Assembly (NCBI GenBank): GCA_963837755.1
Contig: CAWIOP010000001.1
Coordinates: 1,178,001 to 1,242,000, forward strand
DNA length: 64,000 nt
DNA from: JADGHX01 sp963837755
Lineage (GTDB): Bacteria; Pseudomonadota; Gammaproteobacteria; Steroidobacterales; Steroidobacteraceae
Direction: 5' to 3'
Shown here piece after piece: positions 52,735 to 61,221 of the stretch. Each line of letters opens with the position of its first letter. Within the stretch, counting starts at the first letter, position 1. Made by a program: the position numbers and the translations under genes. The notes beneath the pieces are model-generated. The model searched no databases. It saw only the letters and a program-made list of their open reading frames with translations, and was not told the origin of the DNA.

Positions 52735-52787
52735 TGCTAACGTGGGTTCGATTCCCATCACCCGCTCCATCTGACACCGGGGTCGTC

Positions 52788-53423
52788 ATGTCGCCCAAGG
52801 CATTGTTGGCAGCCGTCGCGTTACTGGCCGTCTCTTCCACCGGGTACGCCAATGTCGTGGCGGGCCGCGACTTCACCCCGCTGCGCCAGCCGCAGCGCAC
52901 GGAAGTGGCCGCCAACAAGACTGAGGTCATTGAGTTCTTCAACTTCGCGTGCCCGGCCTGTTACCAGATGCACCGGAAGATCATCGCGTGGGCGGCGAAG
53001 CTGCCGGCCGATGTGGTGTTTCGCCGCGTTCCGGTCGGCTATGCGAAGCCCGGCTGGGTGCCGCTGGCTCGCGCCTTCCATGCGCTCGAGGCCACGGGAG
53101 ATCTCGGGCGGCTCGACACCGCGCTGTTCGACGCTATCCATAAGGACCGCCAGCCCCTGTTCGACGAGAAAGCCATCACCGACTGGATGGTGAAGCACGG
53201 CGTGGAAAGCGCGAAGTTCACTGCGGCGTACAACTCATTCGGCGTGAACACGCGCATCGCGCAGACCGATCGCATGCTCATCAGCTACGAGGTGGGCAGC
53301 GTTCCCACCGTGGTCGTGGATGGCCGCTATAGCTCGCTCGGCAATAGCTACGACGAGATGCTGACCAACGCGAGCGAGCTCATTGCCAGGGCGAAAGCCG
53401 AGCGCGCCGCGAAGAAGAGCTAG
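52788..53423 (+). CDS. dsbA: Thiol:disulfide interchange protein DsbA
   Basis: A 211-residue periplasmic oxidoreductase. After a signal peptide (LLAAVALLAVSSTGYANV), the thioredoxin-like domain has the active-site CPAC in NFACPACYQMHRK (about residues 55-58), an inserted helical domain (about 75-150) and the cis-proline loop GSVPTVVVDGRY. CPAC, rather than CPHC, is seen in several proteobacterial DsbA forms and tunes redox potential. It follows the tRNA-Gly exon by 18 bp, so it may share readthrough transcription from the tRNA promoter. Confidence 0.94.
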   Translation: MSPKALLAAVALLAVSSTGYANVVAGRDFTPLRQPQRTEVAANKTEVIEFFNFACPACYQMHRKIIAWAAKLPADVVFRRVPVGYAKPGWVPLARAFHALEATGDLGRLDTALFDAIHKDRQPLFDEKAITDWMVKHGVESAKFTAAYNSFGVNTRIAQTDRMLISYEVGSVPTVVVDGRYSSLGNSYDEMLTNASELIARAKAERAAKKS

Positions 53424-53474
53424 CGGCCAGCGCATAGTCGCGGTGCAGTTCGCGCCAGGGGCAGGATGCACCGC

Positions 53475-54965
53475 ATGGCACGCATCGCGGTCGGCGGCAT
53501 TCAGCACGAAACCAATACCTTCGCGCCGCTGAAGGCGACGCTTGCCGACTTCGAGCAGGCCGATGCGTGGCCCGGGCTCACCACGGGGCCGGCGCTGCTC
53601 GAGGCGGTGAAGGGCATCAACCTGCCGGCGGCAGGGTTCATCGATGAAGCGCGCTCGCTCGGACACGAGCTGGTGCCGCTGCTGTGGTGCTCGGCTCAGC
53701 CTTCCGCTCACGTCACTCGGGACGCGTTCGAATTCATCGTGCAGGGTTTGCTGGCGCGGCTTGCGCAAGCGCGCTCGCTCGACGCGGTTTACCTCGACCT
53801 GCACGGCGCAATGGTTGCCGAGCACATCGAGGATGCGGATGGCGAAGTGCTCGCGCGCGTGCGCAAGTTGATTGGTCCGGGTGTGCTGCTCGTCGCCAGT
53901 CTCGATTTTCACGCCAACGTTTCCGCGCGCATGGTCGAACAGGCCGATGGGCTCGTGAGTTTCCGCAGCTATCCGCACGTCGACATGACCGAGACCGGCG
54001 TGAGGGCCGCGGCGCTACTGCATGATCTGCTGCGAAAGCCCGCTCGCGCGAAATGGCACCGCCCGCTGCCGTTCCTGATGCCGCTCACGTCTCAGTGCAC
54101 GTTAGTCGAGCCGCTGCGCGGGCTGATGGCCCAGGCACAGAGCCTGGAGCGCGCGCCGGTCATGTCGTTATGCCTCACTCCCGGGTTTCCCGCGGCGGAC
54201 GTTCCGAAATGCGGCCCCAGCGTGTTCGGGTACGGCCGCGATGCCGATGCACTGACGCGCGCCGCCCGCATTCTCGTGGGTGCAACACTGGAGCGCGAAC
54301 ACGAGTTCGCGCTCGATCTCATCGGCGTCGAACAGGCGACACGCCTCGCGCACGATGCGGATATTCCACGTGGTCGCCCGTTGATTCTCGCGGACACGCA
54401 GGACAACCCCGGTGCCGGTGGCAACGCAGACACCATGTCGCTGCTGAAAGCGTTCATCGCTGCGCAGGTCGAAGGCGTGCTGGCCGGCGTGATCTGGGAC
54501 GCGCAGAGCGCGGCACGCGCGCATGAAGCAGGGCAGGGCGCGAACGTCGAGCTTGCGCTGGGTGCGCGTTCGGGCTTTGCGGATGAGACGCCGCTGGTCG
54601 CCCGGTTCACCGTCGAGCGCCTCGGCGACGGCCGCTTCGTCGGCACCGGGCCGTTCTATCGCGGCGGCCGCTTCGAGCTGGGGCCGATGGCGTTGCTGCG
54701 CACGGGCTCTGCACGCATCGTCGTGGCGTCGCGCAAGCAGCAGGCCGCAGACGCGGCGATGTTCCGCCATGTTGGCGCGGAGCCGGCAGACTCGCGCGTG
54801 CTGGTGCTGAAGAGCTCCGTGCACTTCCGCGCGGACTTTGGCGATCTTGCCTCGCGCATCGTGATCGTCGAGGCACCCGGGCCGAACGTAGCGGACCCGG
54901 CCCGCCTGCCGTTCACGCGCCTGCCCGCAGGCAAACGTCTTACACCTCGCACGCGCGCCCGCTAG
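53475..54965 (+). CDS. M81-family metallopeptidase (MlrC/microcystinase-like)
   Basis: A protein of 496 residues. The N-terminal MARIAVGGIQHETNTFAPL is the signature of the MlrC family, with the zinc ligands expected in the HETN motif and further His and Asp residues (LDLHGAMVAEHIEDADGE, ASLDFHANVSARMVEQAD and YPHVDMTETG). The C-terminal domain begins near ILADTQDNPGAGGNADT. I chose the second Met since a GGCAGGA site is better spaced to it. Family members hydrolyse linear microcystin or related peptide-like amides. It could also act on amide intermediates of the following operon, which is only a guess. Confidence 0.9.
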   Translation: MARIAVGGIQHETNTFAPLKATLADFEQADAWPGLTTGPALLEAVKGINLPAAGFIDEARSLGHELVPLLWCSAQPSAHVTRDAFEFIVQGLLARLAQARSLDAVYLDLHGAMVAEHIEDADGEVLARVRKLIGPGVLLVASLDFHANVSARMVEQADGLVSFRSYPHVDMTETGVRAAALLHDLLRKPARAKWHRPLPFLMPLTSQCTLVEPLRGLMAQAQSLERAPVMSLCLTPGFPAADVPKCGPSVFGYGRDADALTRAARILVGATLEREHEFALDLIGVEQATRLAHDADIPRGRPLILADTQDNPGAGGNADTMSLLKAFIAAQVEGVLAGVIWDAQSAARAHEAGQGANVELALGARSGFADETPLVARFTVERLGDGRFVGTGPFYRGGRFELGPMALLRTGSARIVVASRKQQAADAAMFRHVGAEPADSRVLVLKSSVHFRADFGDLASRIVIVEAPGPNVADPARLPFTRLPAGKRLTPRTRAR

Positions 54966-55012
54966 CGCGTCCGCGCTTCGTTTCGAATGTGACACACAAC
55001 GCCGGCAGCGAG

Positions 55013-55031
55013 GCGCCCCGTGGAGGGGCGC
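55013..55031 (+). terminator. Candidate hairpin after the M81 peptidase gene
   Basis: GCGCCCC, loop GTGGA, GGGGCGC forms a 7-bp GC stem 50 bp after the stop, without a T-run. A weak or Rho-assisted terminator is possible. Confidence 0.35.
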
Positions 55032-55118
55032 TGTCACGCCGTCGGGGCGCGTTTTGCACGGGAAAGTGACCCAATGCCCGCCCAATCGCGGTCACTCGGG
55101 GTGGTCCGGATCGTGCAG

Positions 55119-55149
55119 TTGCAGCCCTGTGGGGGCCTGCGCCTATACT
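55119..55149 (+). promoter_or_regulatory. Candidate promoter of the permease operon
   Basis: TTGCAG (55119-55124) and TATACT (55144-55149) are separated by 19 bp, slightly longer than optimal. They lie about 55-85 bp before the permease ATG, which has GGGGAG just upstream. Confidence 0.45.
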
Positions 55150-55202
55150 CGGCGCGTACCCGCTAAGAACAACATTTCATTGGGCTACACAGGGGAGATG
55201 TC

Positions 55203-56726
55203 ATGACCGATACGCATACGGCAGGCGGCGTCACCTACAAGAAAGTCGACAGGGTTTATTTCGAGAAGCGAGGCCTTCGGCGCTACGCGAAAGTGTGGTC
55301 GCTATGGGCGCTCGGCGTCGGCGCCGTGATCTCGGGCCACTATTCGGGCTGGAACTTCGGGCTTGCCAACGGCTTCGGCTCGATGCTGGTTGCGCTGTTC
55401 ATCATCGCGGCCATGTACTGGGGGCTCATCTTCAGCCTCGCGGAGATGTCGCCGGCCCTGCCGCACACGGGCGCGGCCTATTCCTTCGCGCGCAGCGCGA
55501 TGGGGCCGTGGGGAGGCATGGTGACCGGGCTTGCGGAGAGCATCGAGTACATTCTCACGCCAGCCGTCATCGTGTTCTTCATAGGCTCGTATCTCACCGC
55601 CATCTTCGAGACCGGCGAGCAATTTCAACCCATCTGGTGGGCCGCCTCGTACGCCGTGTTCCTGCTGCTCAACCTGCGGGGCGTAGAGCTGTCGTTCAGG
55701 GTCTCGGTGATCGTCACGATTGGCGCGCTCGCCGTGCTCGCGGTGTACTGGGTGAGCTGCGTTCCATACATCGATTTCAATCGCTGGGCCTTGAACATCG
55801 GCATGGGGCCGGATGGTGCGAAGCTCGAGCTGCCGGAGGGCAACGGGCCGTGGCTGCCATTTGGTGTTGGCGGCATCCTGGCCGCGTTGCCGTTCGCGGT
55901 CTGGCTGTTCCTGGCCATCGAGCAGTTGCCGCTGGCCGCGGAAGAATCCACCGACCCGAAGAAAGACATGCCGAAGGGGCTCATCTACGGCATGTCCACC
56001 CTCATGGCCTCGGCAATCCTCATCACCTTCCTGAACTCGGCCATCGGCTCCACGGCAGAAGGCAAGATGCACGGGGCCTTCTCGCTGTCGACGTCCGGCG
56101 AGCCGCTGCTCGACGGTTTCCGCGTGATCTATGGCGCGGCGGCGGCGAAAACGCTCGCGTTGCTGGCGGTCATCGGGCTCATCGCCAGCTTCCACACCAT
56201 CATCTACGCGTTCGGCCGGCAGATTTACTCGCTTTCACGAGCGGGCTACTACCTCGGCTTCATGTCCATCACGCATTCGAAGACGCGGGTTCCGCACATG
56301 GCGCTCTACACCGGCGCGCTCATGGGCTTCACCACGATGCTGATCGTGTGGTTCATGACCGGCGCGGATACCGCGAAAGGCGCGGCAATCATCGGTGGAA
56401 CGCTGCTCAACATGGCGGTATTCGGCGCGATGATCTCGTACGCCATGCAGGGGCTGTCGTTCATTCTGTTGCGCAGGAACCTGCCCAATATCGTGCGGCC
56501 GTATCGCAGCCCCCTCGGCGTGCCGGGCGCCGCGGTGACCGTCGTGATCGCCCTCGTGACGCTGTATTTCCAGCTCCAGGACCCGGTGTACCGTAAGGGC
56601 GTCTACGCGGTGGCGGTGTTCTATGTGCTCGGGCTGCTCTACTTCGCTTTCATCGGGCGCAAACACCTGATCCTGTCGCCGGAGGAAGAGTTCGCGCTGT
56701 CCAGGGGCGAAAAAGGCCACGCCTGA
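55203..56726 (+). CDS. APC-superfamily amine/amino-acid permease (ethanolamine-permease-like)
   Basis: A 507-residue transporter with twelve helices and the APC signature: FGLANGFGSMLVALFIIAAMYWGLIFSLAEMSPALPHTGAAYSFARSAMGPWGG near the N terminus and LPLAAEESTDPKKDMPKGLIYG in the loop after helix 6, typical of ethanolamine and GABA permeases. The N-terminal YFEKRGLRRYAKVWSLWALGVGAVISGHYSGWN closely resembles the start of ethanolamine transporters. It begins an operon with a glutamine-synthetase-like ligase 3 bp downstream, followed by two dehydrogenases, supporting import of an amino alcohol or amine. The substrate is inferred. Confidence 0.88.
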   Translation: MTDTHTAGGVTYKKVDRVYFEKRGLRRYAKVWSLWALGVGAVISGHYSGWNFGLANGFGSMLVALFIIAAMYWGLIFSLAEMSPALPHTGAAYSFARSAMGPWGGMVTGLAESIEYILTPAVIVFFIGSYLTAIFETGEQFQPIWWAASYAVFLLLNLRGVELSFRVSVIVTIGALAVLAVYWVSCVPYIDFNRWALNIGMGPDGAKLELPEGNGPWLPFGVGGILAALPFAVWLFLAIEQLPLAAEESTDPKKDMPKGLIYGMSTLMASAILITFLNSAIGSTAEGKMHGAFSLSTSGEPLLDGFRVIYGAAAAKTLALLAVIGLIASFHTIIYAFGRQIYSLSRAGYYLGFMSITHSKTRVPHMALYTGALMGFTTMLIVWFMTGADTAKGAAIIGGTLLNMAVFGAMISYAMQGLSFILLRRNLPNIVRPYRSPLGVPGAAVTVVIALVTLYFQLQDPVYRKGVYAVAVFYVLGLLYFAFIGRKHLILSPEEEFALSRGEKGHA

Positions 56727-56729
56727 GTC

Positions 56730-58097
56730 ATGGAGCCGCGCAAGGTCAAGACAGCGGCGGACGCGCGCGCCATCGTCGCGGAGCGCGGGCTCACGCACGT
56801 GAAGGTGGGCGCGTTCGACATCGACGGCATCCTGCGCGGCAAATACCTTTCGCGCGCGAAGTTCGAATCCGCCCTCGAGGGCGGGTTCGGCTTCTGCGAT
56901 GTCGTGCTGGGGTGGGACAGCAAAGACCAGCTCTACGACAATGCGCGCTACACCGGGTGGCACACCGGTTATCCGGATGCGAACGTGCGTCTGTTGCCGG
57001 AGAGCTGCCGGGCGCTGCCGTGGGAAGAACCCGTTGTTTTCTTTCTGGGAGAGTTCACGGGCAAGGCGGAGCAGGTCTGCCCGCGCGCGCTGCTGCGGCG
57101 GGTGCTCGAGCGTGCGAGGGCCCTGGGGTACGAGGCGTTTGCCGGGTTCGAGTATGAGTTCTTCGTCTTCAAGGAGACGCCGGACTCGATACGCGAAAAA
57201 GGGTATCGGGACCTGAAGCCCATTGCGCCGGATTACTTCGGCTACAGCGTCATCCGCAACAGCGTGTGGAGCGACTACTACCGCTCGTTGCTCGATCTCG
57301 GGGAGAAGATGGACTTCCCCATCGAGGGGCTGCATGAGGAGACGGGCCCCGGTGTGATCGAAGCGGCCATCGCCTTCGACAGTGCGCTGGCTGCCGCGGA
57401 CAAGGCCGCGCTGTTCAAGACCTTCGCGAAGGTGCATGCGCAGCGGCAGGGCCTCATGGCGACCTTCATGGCGAAGTGGTCGAAGGACTGGCCGGGGCAG
57501 AGCGGGCACATTCACCTTTCACTGAAGGACGCCGCTGGCAAGCCCGTTTTTCACGATGCCGGCAAGCCGTCCTCCATGAGCGACACCATGCGGTGGTTCG
57601 TGGGCGGGCAGCAGAAGCTGATGCCCGAGCTGCTGGCGATGGTGTCGCCAACCGTGAATTCCTATACGCGGCTCATTCCGGGGTTCTGGGCGCCCACGGA
57701 TTCATCGTGGAGCGTGGATAACCGCACGTGCGCGCTGCGCGTGATTCCCGGCAGCCCGAAGTCGCAACGAGTTGAATATCGCGTGGCGGCGGCGGACGCG
57801 AACCCTTACGTGATTCTCGCGGCGGCGCTGGGGTCAGGCTTGTGGGGCATCGAGAACAAGGTAGAGCCAGAGCCTGTGGTCGAAGGCAACGCCTATGACA
57901 TGAAGTTTCCGGAGGCGCTGGCGTTGCCGCGCACGCTTTGGGAGGCGGCTCAGCGGCTCAAGGGCTCGCCGATGGCTCGGGAGTACTTCGGCGAAGAGTT
58001 CGTCTATCACTTCGCCGCTTCGCGGGAGTGGGAAGAGCGGGAGTTTCGGCGGCACATTACGGATTGGGAGCTGGCGCGGTACTTTGAGATTATTTGA
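56730..58097 (+). CDS. Glutamine-synthetase-family gamma-glutamyl ligase
   Basis: A 455-residue member of the glutamine synthetase superfamily. The beta-grasp region has VKVGAFDIDGILRGKYLSRAKFES. The catalytic domain shows GFEYEFFVFKET (metal-binding Glu), HEETGPGVIEAAIAF, GQSGHIHLSLKD (His ligand), and SYTRLIPGFWAPTDSSWSVDNRTCALRV (nucleotide and glutamate site). The N terminus is of the non-housekeeping type, without the Tyr adenylylation site of GlnA. Context (permease upstream, dehydrogenases downstream) argues for glutamylation of an amine, as in PuuA, IpuC or GlnA4, rather than ammonia assimilation. The precise amine is unknown. Confidence 0.9.
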   Translation: MEPRKVKTAADARAIVAERGLTHVKVGAFDIDGILRGKYLSRAKFESALEGGFGFCDVVLGWDSKDQLYDNARYTGWHTGYPDANVRLLPESCRALPWEEPVVFFLGEFTGKAEQVCPRALLRRVLERARALGYEAFAGFEYEFFVFKETPDSIREKGYRDLKPIAPDYFGYSVIRNSVWSDYYRSLLDLGEKMDFPIEGLHEETGPGVIEAAIAFDSALAAADKAALFKTFAKVHAQRQGLMATFMAKWSKDWPGQSGHIHLSLKDAAGKPVFHDAGKPSSMSDTMRWFVGGQQKLMPELLAMVSPTVNSYTRLIPGFWAPTDSSWSVDNRTCALRVIPGSPKSQRVEYRVAAADANPYVILAAALGSGLWGIENKVEPEPVVEGNAYDMKFPEALALPRTLWEAAQRLKGSPMAREYFGEEFVYHFAASREWEEREFRRHITDWELARYFEII

Positions 58098-58149
58098 GAC
58101 GGCGCCTGCGTTTTGAGGTGGTCGTGAATCCGGGTGAAGCGTTCTAGTC

Positions 58150-59544
58150 ATGGCAGTTCAGAAGACGATCAGTCCGGTTGATGGGTCCGTGTTTGTCGAG
58201 CGCGCGCTGGCGGAAGGGCCGCAGATCAGCGAGGCGCTGGATCGCGCGGTGGCGGGGCAGGCTGCGTGGCGCGCCGTGCCGGTTGAGCAGCGCGCGGCGA
58301 TCTGCCGCAAGTTCTGCGATGCGTTCGAGGCGCAGACGGATGCCATCGCCATCGACCTTACGTGGCAGATGGGCCGGCCCATCCGCTATTCGGCGAACGA
58401 AGTGCGCGGCACGCTCGAGCGCGCGCGCTACATGATCGACATCGCGCCTGAGGCGCTCGCGCACCTCGACGTCGGGCCGAAGGCCGATTTCAGGAGGTTC
58501 GTGCGACGAGAGCCGCTCGGCGTCGTGTTCACGGTTGCCGCCTGGAATTACCCATACCTCATCGCTGTAAACAGCGTTGTGCCGGCGATCATGGCGGGTA
58601 ACGTCGTGCTGCTGAAGCATTCAGCGCAGACGCCCTTGTGCGCGGAGCGTTTCGCGGAGGCGTTTCGCGAGGCCGGGTTGCCTGAGGGCGTCTTCCAGGT
58701 TCTGCATCTTTCGCACGAAGACACGGAGCGCGTGGTGAAAGACGCGCGAGTGGCGTTCGTTGCGTTCACGGGGTCGGTCGCCGGCGGGCATGCCATTCAG
58801 CGCGCGATTGCAGAGCGCTTCATTGGGGCGGGGCTGGAGCTGGGTGGGTGCGACCCTGCTTATGTGAGGCACGACGCGAACTTGCCGCACGCGGTGGAGA
58901 ACCTGGTGGACGGCGCATTCTTCAACAGCGGGCAGTCCTGTTGCGGCATCCAGCGCATCTATGTGCACGAGATGCTCTACGATGATTTCGTCGCAGGCGC
59001 GATTGCGCTGACCAAGCAGTATGTGCTCGGCAACCCCGCCGACCAGGCCACCACGCTGGGGCCCGTCGTGCGAACGGCGGCGGCGGATCAGGTTCGCAAG
59101 CAGATCGCGGCGAGTGTCGCGGCGGGCGCGCAGCCCGCCATCGACGAGCGGGATTTTCCATTGAGCCGCGCAGGCACGCCTTATCTGGCGCCACAACTGT
59201 TGCTGAATGCGGATCAGCGCACGTCTGTCATGCGCGAGGAGATCTTCGGGCCGGTCGCCGGCGTGCTCAAAGTGCGCGGTGACGACGAAGCCGTGAAGCT
59301 CATGAACGACAGCCGCTTCGGGCTGACCGCCGCCATCTGGACGGAAGACGCCGACGTGGCCGCAGCTCTCGGCGACCGCGTCGACACCGGCACGTGGTTC
59401 ATGAATCGTTGCGATTATCTCGACCCCGCGCTGGCGTGGGTCGGCGTGAAGGACTCAGGCCGTGGCTGCACGCTCTCGCGTGTCGGCTACGAGCACCTCA
59501 CGAGGCCGAAGTCGTTTCATCTACGCACGCGGACCTGGCCATGA
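58150..59544 (+). CDS. Aldehyde dehydrogenase
   Basis: A 464-residue NAD(P)-dependent aldehyde dehydrogenase. It has the cofactor region FTVAAWNYPYLIAVNSVVPAIMAGNVVLLKHS, the glycine motif FTGSVAGGHAIQ, the general base in GLELGGCDPAYV and the catalytic Cys in AFFNSGQSCCGIQRIYVHE. The loop SVMREEIFGPVAGVLK is conserved. The usual ELGGKDP lysine is replaced by Cys. It follows the ligase gene by 52 bp and overlaps the alcohol dehydrogenase gene by 4 bp (ATGA). It would oxidise the aldehyde produced by that enzyme, probably while still gamma-glutamylated. Confidence 0.93.
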   Translation: MAVQKTISPVDGSVFVERALAEGPQISEALDRAVAGQAAWRAVPVEQRAAICRKFCDAFEAQTDAIAIDLTWQMGRPIRYSANEVRGTLERARYMIDIAPEALAHLDVGPKADFRRFVRREPLGVVFTVAAWNYPYLIAVNSVVPAIMAGNVVLLKHSAQTPLCAERFAEAFREAGLPEGVFQVLHLSHEDTERVVKDARVAFVAFTGSVAGGHAIQRAIAERFIGAGLELGGCDPAYVRHDANLPHAVENLVDGAFFNSGQSCCGIQRIYVHEMLYDDFVAGAIALTKQYVLGNPADQATTLGPVVRTAAADQVRKQIAASVAAGAQPAIDERDFPLSRAGTPYLAPQLLLNADQRTSVMREEIFGPVAGVLKVRGDDEAVKLMNDSRFGLTAAIWTEDADVAAALGDRVDTGTWFMNRCDYLDPALAWVGVKDSGRGCTLSRVGYEHLTRPKSFHLRTRTWP

Positions 59545-60707
59545 ATCTCAAGGGCAACTGGAACTACCCCACGCTCATTCGCTTCGGCGCGGGCCGCATT
59601 CGCGAGCTGCCGGAGGCGTGCCGCACGCTCGACATGCAGCGGCCGCTCATCGTCACGGACCCGAGTCTTGCGAAACTGCCCATGATCGCGAACGCGGTCA
59701 GCGTGCTGGCGGATGCGGGCTTGGGCGCCGCGGTGTTCTGCGATCTGCAGGCGAACCCCGTAGAAGCGAATGTCACGAATGGCGTGGCCACGTATCGCAG
59801 CGGGTCGCACGATGGCGTCGTGGCGTTCGGCGGCGGCAGCGCGCTCGATGTGGGCAAGGCCATTGCGCTCATGAGTGGCCAGTCGCGGCCCATCTTCGAC
59901 TTTGAAGATCGTGAGGACTGGTTCACTCGCGTCGACGTCAAAGGCATGGCGCCTGTCGTGGCGGTGCCGACCACGGCTGGCACAGGCTCGGAAGTGGGCC
60001 GCGCCGCCGTCATCACGGACATCACCGATCATACGAAGAAGATCATTTTCCACCCGCGCATGATGCCGGGCATCGTCATCGAAGACCCCGAGCTCACCCT
60101 CGGCTTGCCCGCGCCGGTGACGGCGGCCACGGGCATGGATGCGCTCTCGCATTGTCTCGAAGCGTATTGCTCGCCGTTCTATCACCCGCTTGCCGAAGGC
60201 ATTGCGGTGGAAGGCATGCGGCTCATCAAGGAGTGGCTGCCGGTGGCTGTCCGCGATGGCCGCAATATCGAGGCGCGCTCCCACATGCTCATTGCGTCAT
60301 CGATGGGCGCCACGGCGTTTCAGAAGGGGCTGGGTGCCATGCACAGCCTGAGCCATCCGTGCGGCGCGAACCTCAACACGCATCATGGGCTCACCAATGC
60401 GGTGGTGATGCCGTATGTGCTCGCCTGGAATCGGCGCGCCATCGAGGAGAAGCTCGCGCGGCTCGCTGCGTACCTGGGGCTGGAGCAGCACTCGTTCGGC
60501 GGCGTGCTCGACTGGGTGCTGGAGCTGCGCCGGGCCATTGGCATTCCAAACTCGCTTGCCGACATCGGCGTGCGCACAGAGCATGCGGCTGCGTTCGCGC
60601 CCCAGGCATTCGCAGACCCCTCCACAGGCGGCAACCCGTTGCCCATCGACACCCGGCAGTTCGAGCAGCTCTACCTCAATTGCATTCGCGGAGAGCTGGC
60701 CGCTTGA
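59541..60707 (+). CDS. Iron-containing alcohol dehydrogenase
   Basis: A 388-residue group III alcohol dehydrogenase. NAD binding: GVVAFGGGSALDVGKAIALM and PTTAGTGSEVGRAAVITD. Metal ligands: Asp and His in AATGMDALSHCLEAYCSPFYHPLAEGIA and the HSLSHPCGANLNTHHGLTNAVVMP stretch, which has the iron-binding His pair. The ATG overlaps the aldehyde dehydrogenase stop and gives MNLKGNWNYPTLIRFGAG. Its partner enzymes suggest oxidation of the hydroxyl of a gamma-glutamylated amino alcohol such as gamma-glutamyl-ethanolamide. Substrate assignment is inferential. Confidence 0.93.
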   Translation: MNLKGNWNYPTLIRFGAGRIRELPEACRTLDMQRPLIVTDPSLAKLPMIANAVSVLADAGLGAAVFCDLQANPVEANVTNGVATYRSGSHDGVVAFGGGSALDVGKAIALMSGQSRPIFDFEDREDWFTRVDVKGMAPVVAVPTTAGTGSEVGRAAVITDITDHTKKIIFHPRMMPGIVIEDPELTLGLPAPVTAATGMDALSHCLEAYCSPFYHPLAEGIAVEGMRLIKEWLPVAVRDGRNIEARSHMLIASSMGATAFQKGLGAMHSLSHPCGANLNTHHGLTNAVVMPYVLAWNRRAIEEKLARLAAYLGLEQHSFGGVLDWVLELRRAIGIPNSLADIGVRTEHAAAFAPQAFADPSTGGNPLPIDTRQFEQLYLNCIRGELAA

Positions 60708-60780
60708 GGCGGCGGCAGGAACAATTCATACCCCGTGCCGTTGAGCCTGCTTCCACGGCGAACGGTTTCAGGAGCGCGAC

Positions 60781-61059
60781 ATGTACGAGAACAGCGGTTC
60801 GGGTACGGGCGACGGTGGTGCCGAAGCACGCGCAACGGCGGGTGCCGAGAAGGTGAAGGAGCAACTGCGCTCAGCCCGGGATGCGGCGACGGAGACCGTT
60901 CGCGACGCCACGCGCGGGGCGCGAACCTGGTCGCGGGGTCGGGTTGCCCAGCTCCAGGATCGGGTCGAAGCCGATCCCTATCGGGCCGCCGCCTGGGCGC
61001 TCGGCATCGGTTTCGTGGCCGGCATCCTCATGACGGCGCTGGCCCGCGGTCGCCGCTGA
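60781..61059 (+). CDS. ElaB/YqjD/DUF883-family membrane-anchored protein
   Basis: A 92-residue protein. A soluble amphipathic helix (AGAEKVKEQLRSARDAATETVRDATRGARTW) is followed by the family end DRVEADPYRAAAWALGIGFVAGILMTALARGRR, in which the glycine-rich C-terminal helix anchors it in the inner membrane. ElaB and YqjD bind ribosomes at the membrane in stationary phase in E. coli. The gene has its own GAGCGAC leader and is followed by a strong hairpin. Confidence 0.88.
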   Translation: MYENSGSGTGDGGAEARATAGAEKVKEQLRSARDAATETVRDATRGARTWSRGRVAQLQDRVEADPYRAAAWALGIGFVAGILMTALARGRR

Positions 61060-61115
61060 CCATCGCCACCGGCAGCCTCGCGGTTAGCGCCTGCACGCCC
61101 ATAACTGCCTGATCT

Positions 61116-61167
61116 GGCACGGGAAAAGACGCGCTACCCCGACAGGGATGGCGCGTCTTTGCGTGCC
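61116..61167 (+). terminator. Hairpin between the ElaB-like gene and hemA
   Basis: AAAGACGCGC (61125-61134) pairs with GCGCGTCTTT (61151-61160), and outer GGCAC/GTGCC bases extend the stem. The 3' arm itself ends in TTT, so it can work as a Rho-independent terminator before the hemA gene. Confidence 0.65.
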
Positions 61168-61221
61168 GCGCCATGACCGTTCGGTGACATTCCCGATCCG
61201 GTTCCGTGCTCAGCTTGGCGG

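Larger units (their letters stand above)
49508..52769 (+). tRNA. tRNA-Gly(CCC) interrupted by a group II intron
   Basis: Exon 1 (49508-49546) supplies the acceptor strand GCGGGTG, the D arm GTTC/GAAC, the anticodon stem GCAGC, the loop TTCCCAA with anticodon CCC, and GC of the returning stem. Exon 2 (52735-52769) starts TGC, which completes GCTGC, then TAAC, a T arm GTGGG/CCCAT around TTCGATT, CACCCGC, the discriminator T and encoded CCA. Joined, they make a complete 74-nt cloverleaf with every stem paired. The intron interrupts the gene two bases into the 3' strand of the anticodon stem, so functional tRNA requires exact splicing. Confidence 0.93.
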
